Below are positions 13,201 through 25,200 of a stretch of DNA of 64,000 nucleotides, in pieces (position 1 is the stretch's first letter; every line of letters starts with the position of its first letter). The stretch lies in the NCBI GenBank assembly GCA_949710005.1, contig OX453273.1, positions 45,101,118 through 45,165,117 of the forward strand, in the 5' to 3' direction. Under the pieces are notes generated by a model, which was given only the letters and a program-made list of their open reading frames with translations, made no database searches and was not told the origin of the DNA. Origin of the DNA: Ricordea florida (Eukaryota > Cnidaria > Anthozoa > Corallimorpharia > Ricordeidae). The position numbers were made by a program, and so were the translations under genes.

Positions 13201-16200
13201 AGGAGAGATACTGAGAAAGAGGTGAAGGAATTAGGATTGAATTGGAGGGTGATGGAACACCTGGCTCAGAAGAGGAGACGATGAAGGAACTTCGTCAATG
13301 GCCCATGCTTCAATTTGGAGCCGAGGGATAGAGATTAAGACGAAAAAAAAATATCGAGACACAGTAAAGAATACATGCAATAAAAAGACAAGAAAATGGT
13401 CATCTATGATAAATCAACATGACATCTTTACTTGTACTGGACGTTTCACAGATAGGAAAGACTGTTGACACGAAATCGCTGCTGTAGCGGATGAAGAGTC
13501 ACTGCCACTGATTATACTAACAATTTAAAAGTTCAAGTAATGGGTTTGCTAGAAACCTCAAGTTAACTGCCAACTCGGCCTGCAAAGTACATGTTACTGT
13601 ATTACAGTCAAACCTCGCTATCTCGAACTGAAAATAATTTATCTTGGATCATTTTTTCAGCCATTTATAATTGGTTATGTCGAACCCCCGCTATCCCGCA
13701 CTATTTCTCGTTCGACATAACGAGGTTTGACTGTATGTGGCTGGTTTCAGGGGTGGGTAAGATGAGGCAGATCTTAAGTTCTGATTGACTTCCTGGGCCG
13801 GCGATATGGGCCTGCTCAGGACTGCCTGCTTTGTACCATAAAAGAAAACAAAAGAAAATGGCCATCTAATAAATCCTTCATTGACCAAGCTTGTTCGATC
13901 AAGATGGCTGGATAGTGTCTTTGTTTTTCCTTTCTGCTTTTTTTTTAAATTGACATTGACCTTGTCTATGTTTCAGTTTGCAAAAACGCAAAAAAAAAAG
14001 AACTTGGCCAATATAGAGCCACATTAACCTCATGCTGGGGTGATGGTCCATATCTTGCTATTCAATAAAAGCTATCACACATTGGTCATTTTTAGCAAAT
14101 AGAATGTAACCAGTGAATATTATCTTTCTTGCTGTGGAGCACTCATACGACTAGGACAGAATATTCCTTGACAATCTCAAAGTGTTACTTCTAGAACCAA
14201 CGCCACCCAATAAATTTTCATACAACCTGACCCTGAACAAAAGATTTGTGGCGCGTTTCTACCAATTAAGATGATTCTGTTAAGGAATGGGTCGTTGTCC
14301 ATCGTGGAAAATGTGATGATCGTATAAATTCGTCTTTTGTCAAACGACGTAGTCACTGGATGTTGATCGTGACGTTTCGACTGCTTACTGCTAACACGAC
14401 AGAGACATCCGCCTCCCTCGAACTCAAGAGTCCGCCGTTTCAGAAAACGCCAACGAAACCGGGCACAAGCCGCTCTGGGAAGAAGTTAAGTTTATTGATC
14501 GCAATAACCACTGGTACACGAGGCAGGTGAAAGAGGCAAATCACATAAGACGGCACCCTAATAACATCAAGAGGGATAATGGATTGAAATTCCAGAGACG
14601 TGGATGCCGAAAACGAAGAGACAAAACAACAAACACGCGGCAAGCCAGCGGACCCCTGAGGAAAACACCCGCTAATGCCTCCAGTTCAATTTGGTTGTAC
14701 CGTTTCTCCGAGTCTGTGAGGCCCCGACTCACATACTGCACGATTCTCCAGTCCTTATCTCCTGGACTCCTTTGTGTGAGGGTTGCGGCTAATTTCATCG
14801 GACTGAAATTGCTTATATCCAATGTTAATCGCCATTCTCCTCACGCGTCTACCATTTCTTTTATCCTCGTCGCCAATTTAATGTTTAAAAAAGGTACACG
14901 GTCTTATGACGCTGTACCGTTCGTCGTCGTGTTACAAAGTTTGCTCTTTTACATTACCTGCTACGCATAATTATATCGTGGCGTTCCCGCCAATAACTAT
15001 AACTAAATCCCGGATGTGTGATCCAGGACTTCACGCTCATCCTTGTAACACCCATCGTCTGAAGAAGACTATCAGTAAGCAGTCGAAACGTGGCGATCAA
15101 CATCCAGTGACTGCATCGTGTGACAAAAGAAGCAATTAAGATGATTCGTTTTCCACCTTAAAATGTTTTGCACAGTTTGAGAGTAAATTTTGTGCATTTT
15201 AAGCAAAATATAAAACATTTGCAGAGATTCTATTGTTTAGATACTCAGTCATGATTGGATAATTGTATGAAAATTTGTTTGGGTGGCCTGGGTTCGAGTG
15301 GTCGCACTGTCAGCTGACCTGCTTGATATAAGAACTCTTCCCTCCCATATTTGGTCCGGTGATTATCATACAGCGATTACTGTTAACCTGCAGAAAAACA
15401 TTTTTTACATTAAGGATAGGAGTAAATTATATGCAGAACAAAATGACACCGTTTACCACACATTGCAATTGTACCAGAAAAACTAAACATGCTTTTCCAA
15501 AAGCACAGAGTAAATGAAAATATAGGCGCGTGATCAGTCCTGCTAATACCATCCTCCTATGTAACTCTTCCAAAATCTCATGGGAACAATGAACATTTAC
15601 CAATTTTGGTGAATAATTACATGAACTTATTTAAGTTCCATTCTCTCCAGTTAAATTACCATTGTTTCTTTCCTATCGCGTGTAAAAATTAATTATTTCC
15701 TTTCATTCTTTGTGGAATACTGAAGGTTTGGAGTTCAGTTATTTTCGTACTGGATAACTCTAGGTTTCCACTAGATATTAGAGAATTAATATTTTCTCAG
15801 CTGAGAAAGACGAATAGGCAGAAAGTGTTCAAAACTAGAAAGTTTTCAAGAAAGTAGTTTTGATGAGACAATCTAGAAGAAAGGAACTGTGACTACAATC
15901 TATTTGCAAATAAAACATGAACACAAAAAACGATAACTTTGTCGGTGTACTCACATTCATGTATGTATCATTAGGAACAAACTGCTCATTCTCTGAGAGA
16001 AGAGAGTCTATAACAGGATGTCTGCCTTGCTTGATGTGTATATGAGCTGTGGAGTCCGTCACAACTGGCCTATTGATATACAGAGACAAATCCAACAAAC
16101 ACGTAATTTTGATCTTTAGTATTTGTATATAAACATTTCCAGCAATCATTTCAACTTGGGCTTCCATAGCAATGCCCAAGTACAAAAATGGACTTTGCTT

Positions 16201-19200
16201 TTGTCATTCAGTCACAAATCATCCTCTTTTCTGTTGGGTACATGCACAAGTTTTTGTTTTGAAGGGACAACCAAGATATCAGCCCCAATTTATATTCCAC
16301 TTGCACTTTCATTGTGTTACTTTTTCTGTGCCTACTTACAGTTCAGAACTTGCAAATCACACCTGGGATATCAAAGAGTGCAAGAAATAATGTATTTCAT
16401 TTGTCAACAACATGAATAAAATGTTAGTTGATGATAATAGAAAAATTGGTGACATCATCATCTGCAGAGGCTTTAAACAAATATGTAATAACAAAAGAAT
16501 TGATTTTACTCTGAGCCCTAAGTTTTCTACTATTTCTATAAAATAGGGAATCCTAAGTTTATGCAGTTATGTGTCTAGTTGTACCTAACAAAGCCTGATT
16601 GCTTAGCAACTGCTGCCAATGAGAAGAGACAATCAATGGTAGCTAAATACTGAATAGCTCGGCGATATCTGCTGCACCCCACAGAGAACATGGTCAGAAA
16701 CTCCAGCCATGCTTCTTGACTCGCCAGGTGTAACTGCTCACGCCACTGGCAAAGGAGTGTAAACTTCTCCTCAACATATTGCGTTCGGAATCTTGACACT
16801 TGTTTGGTACTACAGAACAACAATGAAAACAGGGAAGTTGGGATATTTTGCCCTAGGAATGTGTGGTAGAAAAAATGGTGGTTTACTTTGTTTGTTAGTG
16901 CCTGGAGATACGCTCTGAAACAGGGCTGGTGGTAATTTGAGCCAATTGGAAAATTTGGGTTCTGTCCTCGTGTACCGGTACACAAGAGCTGATACAAAAG
17001 ACCAAACAATGCATTAGAACTAAACAATGACTCCTAAACAAAGAAATTAAATACAATGGTTATTCCCTCATATACCAGTATACGAGGACAGAACAAAAAT
17101 TTGAGTAGCGCACATAGTAATAATAATTAATTGACAGAGTGGAGTACATGTACACTACAATTCAGTGAGTTTGACAAATATGTTTGCTAGACAGAAACCA
17201 ATTCTTTTCGTGAAGCACCTTTGCTAGCACTCTAGCTGATAAAATAATTGTCACATGTACGAAGTACACTGGCTCAATATTGTCACTCAGAGGAACATGC
17301 TGGTTAAAATTTTTCACTGCAAAGAACACAACTGTCTCTTGAATTTATCAACGTGCTGGTTGAAATTATGCTCAAAGGAGCATATTGGTTCAAACTGATA
17401 CAACAATGTACTGCCCCAACAATTGTAGCTTGCTGGTTTGGTTGAGAATAGTCCATTCTGGGTGTCAATACTCAATCAAAAAAAAAACAACAAAACATGC
17501 ACCTTTAGTACTTTTTCACAAAACACATGCACACGGTAAACAAGAGGAGCGAAACTGCTGTTGTTGTTGTAAAATTACTGATGCGTGACAAACTCCTCCT
17601 GTTCCCGTGCCATGATTCGCTGAAAGAACGAAGGCACAAGAACAACCTGTGCTATCAATCGCTGAAAAAACGAGAGGCATGTGAACAACCGTTGTGACGT
17701 AAAATCTCTCTTACATTACACATTCTTGTAACATTTCCGAGACCTTTTCTTTTCATGGCTTTTTTCTCTCCCAATGCAGCAGCCTTCTCCAGAAGGCTGG
17801 TTTATTTTCAATTAGTGTTATAAGTGTTAATGCACAGTTTACCACAGAAACAAAACAAGGAAATAATCCAAATAATCCTTCATACTTACGAACTTATTTT
17901 GATCCAGTCACTTGGTACCATCCTTAAGTTTGCATTTCGCACTTCAATTAAAAACTGAAAGCAAGTGAATTAAAAAAGTCACTCTTTTTAATTACTAAAT
18001 TCATTCAAATAAGTGCCCAAGCTCCAACTAGCACCCACCTTGAATATCATAAGTGCCCTCCTTGAAAGTGTTCAGCCTTCAATAAGCACCCACCCCAACA
18101 AGCTGCCCTCCCCCCTACCAAAAAAAATTGAAGTACATGCAATGTCCATATGGTGCAAAGTTCTTTAGTACCTCATTGTTATTGTCACTACCACTACCTC
18201 TTTCCTACTTCAAAACTGAGTGTTCTATAGAATAATTCATGCATGTCACTTATATTTATTAAAACCAAATTTATACTAAACCTCATTTCCTGCAACACAA
18301 CAATAATCCAAAGAAGGATGATGTAAAACTCTTCTGAACTCTGAGCGATGATTCTTTAAATCTTCCAGAATCCTTTCAATTTCCTGGGCGAAAATCAATG
18401 TAGGAAGAAAATATATTGATCATGGATTTCATGCATGAAGTAACCAGTGATTACTCTGCAGTTACAGGAATGAACAGATGACAGGTAAATAAAAATGGCT
18501 AATTTTAGGGTGTGGGGTGCATTACATTTCATTTGAAAGAAAAAATTATTAAAGAAACTTTTCCTTGGTAAAGTAAAAACCCACCATGGTACACTTCATG
18601 ACTGCTGGAAATTGAGATTGGTCCAAGAATAACTTTGTTTTATCACCATCTCTAAAAAAAAAAAAAAAATGCATAGTTAATATTCAATGACCAACGTACA
18701 AAGAATTTAATGGGAGTAGTAATCAGAAGGTTGTAAGTTCGACTCCTGTATTTGACACAACTAAGGTTTGCTTTTTCTGAGTTTGCCTGTGACCATAATG
18801 AAAAGTACATATTTCACAAATTCTTCACACTCAAAATACACAACCTTCATTGTTCCAATTTAATTTTAATTGATGTGAAATAAATGTAGGCTAAAGGTTG
18901 ACATTACTGGTCTTCTAAACTAAATCTTTATTCACAGCTATCTTAATTCAGGTTCATATAACATACATGTATACCATAAATTTATATATTCATATATCTA
19001 TATGATACATTTGAGCAATGCAATGTCCTAAAATTGTGCAAATAAAATTCAGATCTGTAAATCAATGAAAGATATCCCTCACACTTGACCACAGCCCATG
19101 GCTACAAACACAGCGCTATTCTTACTCCTAAACTCAAATATTTATAACAAATTATAACCAAGTATTACTTTGCAGCTTTGTGATCAATAACTTTCAGGAA

Positions 19201-22200
19201 ATCACTAACATCTGCTAAATATCTTGGTACCTAAAAGAGAAAAAGTGAAATGGAACATCAATAAACCAAAAGCCACTTCCAGGAAAATTAAACTTAAACA
19301 CTCTATTAACTGATGGCGCTGTCAGCAAAGCAAGTGCCAAAATTATGCTACTGTGATTATTTATTCACTACTGAAAAGGGCTTCATTGTTAAAGAACTTA
19401 ACTATCAAGTAACAAGACATGGTCTACATGTGCGTTGATGATGAGACAGAAAAATCACAATGAAGGAACTCTAGCAGCTTTAATCACAAAACAAATCACT
19501 TGCACAACAAGGTGGTTGCAAGATGAACACACATGTGTAGAACCTGGCACTAACATATATTAATGACTGTAGATGCTGCCTGCTAGTCCTAGCAAAAACA
19601 CTTCTGTTGTGGAAAAACTGGTTTCATTTAATACATGCTTCATGTGGTGATACACTTCTATGCCTTGTTAACTTAATGCTACTGAAACCGCATACAAAAT
19701 ACAGTACAGCACTGTTCTAGATTTAAGGAGATTATTCTGTTACTGATGTTCAAGGTGCAATTTCTAGGACGAAATCAGTCTGAATCAATATTTAAACATG
19801 ACATGATTACCACACGAGATGATCACTACAGCACTTCATTACCTCAGTAAAGACATTGCTTAGGAGAGGAGAATTGACCTCTCTTGTTGCCAAGTCTCTG
19901 TGAGACTCAAGGTGTTTAACCAGATGCACTAATGATTTTGCTATTGACAGAAACTCTGCTGGAGTACTCTGCAATAAAACGTCAGAGGAAAGACTGTTCA
20001 TAATTACAACACACTACTGTTAATCCTCTAAAAGCCAACACCCCTCAAATAAACCAACTCTCTATAGAAGAAATTTATTAAGCTGCCCCCAGCCCTGAAG
20101 AAGAAAAAGATCATGCACAATACTCTTGTGGGATTTAACTAAGATTTACTCACATCTCAGCAATTTAGTTTATGACAGTATTGTACGATTGATACAAAAT
20201 CACAATCAAAGTCACAAGACTGTGGGTTAAACTTGCTAGCTAGGTCTCCTGTAAGCTCTCTTCCTAACCCCACTCAACCATATCACCATTTCATAGAAGG
20301 CAGTTTAATCACCTTCTATACTATCATGTTATGGTACACATTTTAGAGGTGATAGTTAAGATGAAAAGCACTTACAGTCTGACTGCAAAAAATAAACTGA
20401 TGAAAACCTCTGAAACTATTGTATATACAAGTGTACCTTTCTGTGGTAGATGGTGCACAGCCCTCGTTCTAAATCTGGTAGTTGAAATAAAAAGGCCTTC
20501 AGGGATGCCAGACTTGAGGAGTCTGAACTGCACAACTCTGATACAGCATCCAATCTTTGGTCAATCTCCCTGGTAAGTTTGAATGTAAAGAAATAAAAAA
20601 TAAGTCTGCAACATCATTTTAATCACATCAATGAGGCTAAATCTTGCTGGCATTGTTTCCTTGCATCATACTTGCAGACAATTGTTCTCATATCTGTAGA
20701 AGTGATTTCATACGTGCAGACAACATCTTAAGAATAGAGTTGTTTAGACATTTGATGTACTGTACAATGACCTCTGAGTTCTTGATAACACAGACCTCTG
20801 CCTTGATAAATCTTCCTATCATGCACAATCACATCCAATAATTGTTTACTTATAGACTTGAAATGTAATATCATTATTTTACCTCAAGGCCACTGGAAAA
20901 TACTGTGCATATAATGGGGGGTTAATTTACTAATGAGTTGATAGTGATGAAATGAAGGCACATGGTACTGTGTTGGTAAAACAAGCACTCTGTCTTTTTG
21001 CAAGCCGAGAAAAATGATTAATAACGGAAAACAAATAGTTGGGCTAGGTCACATGTATTAAGGTAATTCATCTTATTATATCTCTCAGTTAGTACGTGCG
21101 CTGTGATTGGTCAATTTAGCAGGCCGTACTTCACTGCACGGCCCGCTAAATTGAAAAGTTTGTTTTGAGGTATAATAAATATCTTACAAACCTCGTTTTC
21201 TCGGTTCGTAAGGTAAGTTATGGATCCTCGTTTTTTTCCACTTGGATTTATGGCCCACGCACTTCGGCCATACATTTGAGCGGAAAAAGACTTGGTCCAT
21301 AACTTTACAATACAGACCTTGAACTCGGTTAGTAAAGAGGTATATATGACTTGCACAGAATCACATGTGGTTCTCTTGAAAACCAGTATGAAAATATCCC
21401 CCCTATGAGGGCTGTATTGCCATGGTGTGAGCAGGGCTGTAAAAAGATGCATGGCCCTGTGTAAGGTACTTTGAGATGCAGCTGCTGCAAAATGAGAAAA
21501 ATACTAGAAAAGTGGGAGTCATTGACAGGGTTAGGTCTGGCTTAATGGGAAAAGATTTGGCTCTTGGTCATAAGGCACAGACCTCACTGCCCTCTGTACA
21601 CATATCATGACCTTAAGGTAAATATTCTCCCATCCGGCCTTCCCATTCACTGAATAAGTAAATAATCTAGCCATAGGGATGTACTAGATAAACACCTGGC
21701 TATTTAATTCATGGCAAATCATGGAACTGAGAGAAAACAGGCTTATCAACCACCTGATATTCCTTAAAGGCTGTGAAAGCCATTTTCTGAGCAGCCTACG
21801 ACCAAAGCTTGTCGATGTATGATTTATAACCCAAAACAGAGATGCTTTTCCACTTCCATTGGTCTATGAGAAAAGAATAATCATATTCAAAATATGCACA
21901 ATCAGTAAAAGAAGTGCTGCAAAATGTGGAAGATCTTCATGCCACAAAGAAAGCACCATTATATTAATATTACTATACTACACTGTGAACTCAAGTCCAC
22001 ATGCGTTGGTTTTTTTGCATGAAAAAAAGCGAAAGATAATTTGACACATTCATAGACATAGTCATGTGAACTCACAACAATATAAAAAACAAGTGCAGAG
22101 GTTATAATATGTGCTGCTGTAGAGTTGGATTTATTGACAGATTTGTTTTGGAACAAAATTCCTCTGAGAATACTTATATTGTTTTCAAACCTTAACAAAA

Positions 22201-25200
22201 AGCTGTTGAAATCCAATAAGAGGTGAATATTTAAGTAAATATTTGTGCAGTGTTTTTTTGGTGCCAGCCATGTAAAATTACATAATTCAAATTATCTAAC
22301 ATACCATTTTTCATCACCTTGACATTCATGATGTGGGAACCCAGAGCTCATCTGCTAGCTGTGCCATGCTGATGAGGCCTAACAAGGCCAAAACAGCTGT
22401 CCATGGCTGCTGGCTTTTGAGCTCAGTTTTTCATCTTTTTTTTTTGGTAGCAACAGGGTTTCATCCCTTCTACCACTGTCGCTTCAGTGCGCATATGTGT
22501 GGCTTCAACTTACCCATATTAAATTTTGACGTTAACATTTTGATTGGTTTTCCAGAACTACAATCTGATGAAAGAATCCCAAAATACAGTTGATTTGATG
22601 CAGTTTATGGTTTATTTTGAACAGTTAATTCAAATGTTAACTGTCATGTCACCAAATCTTGTTAGTTAACAAACTTTCCATGAACACTCCAGACTTTATA
22701 GAAATGTAATAATTAGTTGTTATCTTCATGCTCCATGCATCGTTTGGGTGTAATCAGAATACAAACACTACTGATGTAAGAGGTGAGTTTCAAATTCTAC
22801 TTTTTGTTCTCAACTGGGAAACCTGTTTGTTCAGTATCTTCTTTATGAAGTCCCAGACAGTGAATTCTCATAAATTTTAATATTTGCATTGCTACTAAAA
22901 ATATCACACCTGGTTCTTGAAGATCTCCAAGTTCCTCAAAGTTTGACCACTTAATTTCAAAAATGCTTCCTGAGTTGAAAACTTGGAAAAGTTACTGGAA
23001 AAGAAAAGGGACAACATACATTGCCACCTCCTTTGGGTTGCAGTGCAAACACTCATGTAATATAGAAAATGCTCTGGAACACAAACTGTATACCATATTA
23101 TAGTAATTTGCTCTGATGGAAGGCTAACACTTGAAATGTCAGCGCCACTTAAATCCTACCACCGTAACGTTAACTTTTTAGGTGTATGTTGGGGCTCAAT
23201 TTTATCCTTGGTTTTAATTTTTATTTTCCTTTCAAACTCATTACCATGCATTACCATACCAAAAAACAAAGGAAAACAGAATTTAAACCAAGGAAAAAAT
23301 TGAACCACAAATGCAACCCATATAACCAGCCAGTATGAGGGCATGTTAGTTTTGTTATATACTGTAAGAAAGTGTGCCTTTAGAGTGCTATCGTTCAATA
23401 TAGGTATTGGAAAATCATAGCTGACTGAAGTCCTAACATTTGCAAAATGAATGATCTTTCCTAGCACTGTTAACTTCCAAACATTTCTCTTCCCTCTTAT
23501 TATCATTTTTCCAAATGGCTCCTATATGGCCACATACCATCCTCTACGTATGTTAAATAACGGTTCCATGAACAGAATATATTATTCAATACGTACCTTA
23601 TCAATTTCAGAACTCTCTCCAATTTAAAGTCTTTCAGGTAATGAGTAAGTGCAGCCAAACAAATCTGCACAGATTTAGGAAGTCTGAGAATTGCTTCCAA
23701 TGTGGAGCAGCATGTTTGGCCATTGAGAATGGACTCTTTAGAAATATCCAATCTGCACAATTCGTTATTTCTTTGATCTTTCTCCTCTTTATAAAATTCT
23801 GTGATGTGATTTTGAGCTGATGTTGCATCAAAGTGATGGTTTGACAATCTTTCAAGTCTGATGCTCTCTTCAGGCCTGAAACGACAAAGTTAACTGAATG
23901 TCATATTATGCTAAATTACATGTACTTTAAATTTGTAACTAACCTTTACTTGACTTTTTGTGATCAACATTTTCTTCCATTTTGTTTCACTGATTTCAGC
24001 TTCTTTTTCGAGGAATAATGTTAGCAGAAAACACTTTTTAACAATGTTATTAACGTAAACACAAAGCAATGAAATAAAACTTGGTTTCTTTTGCTTTCTA
24101 CCTTGGACAAAAGAATATAATGGCACAATGGTAGCTATTTTGTAATGCTTAGTTCAGCATATAAAAATCTTGTATGTGGAAAAAGAAAAAAAATTTGGAG
24201 CTAAGCGGAAAGATACCTAAAAAGATCATTTTAAGATATTGTAACATGCTCACCTTTAGCAATCGTTGTGATTCAAATAATTTTGTTTCTGACAATAGGG
24301 TTGAGATAGCGACCAAACAAGAATTTTGCAAAGTACACAGATGTCAGGACAATCTTCTCGTAATGAACCAAACCCACACTTGAGCAGACACAAGAAAATT
24401 AACACCTTTAAGGATGTACAGTAGTCAAATACTTTAAAGTTCTTTAAACTAAGACTTCATTATAAATGAAGACAGAAATGATTATTTAGAAATAGAGATT
24501 TGGTTAAGACAGTGTTCATAATGTTAAAATAGTTAATAATTATTATATTGGATGGTACACAATATCTGAGTGTAGCAAACCACCATTGGGGTGTTTGTAA
24601 CCAGAGGGGCAAGATATCCTATGCAGGAATGTTGACTATATGGCAAACCAATCTCCAAATCCACTTTTAAGAAACTTGGGCTTCATGCTACCTTAAGCTG
24701 AATTATCTAAATCACTGTACAACTTAGGACTACAAACTTGAAGCATCTTCTGTTAGATAGGAGACCATCTAACACAGGAAAAAATTGCAAAAAATCATCA
24801 ATGTGAAATTGAGAGGGATTTTGCAAATTCCCACGAAAATTTAACATCAATGTTAAATGTTCTCTTTTGCAAAATCACATTAATGTTTTCCAGCTTTAAA
24901 AAATTTGTCTCACTATAACAACCATTAATGGTTTTGAACTAAGAGTGGGAATTTCCATAAAACCTCGGATGTTTTTCTGCAAATTTTTCCAATGTAAGAA
25001 AGCTATGTGAATTATCTAGTATCAAAAACCACACATCTTGTTACTGCAGGTGTGCTAAATAAACAAGGATATCACACAGTGGTGAGACGATATCAATTTT
25101 AGGTTTGAGTTGCAAGAACAGTATCTCACAAGTGAACACATCTAACAAGTGAGATATTGGTCTTGCCACTAGAATATAAAATTCATTATCTTCAAGCTAA

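Noticed and set aside
14527..14970. 147-codon plus-strand open frame as a gene
   Set aside because: It crosses from the Penelope-like fragment into the antisense Gypsy RNase H segment; no coherent domain.
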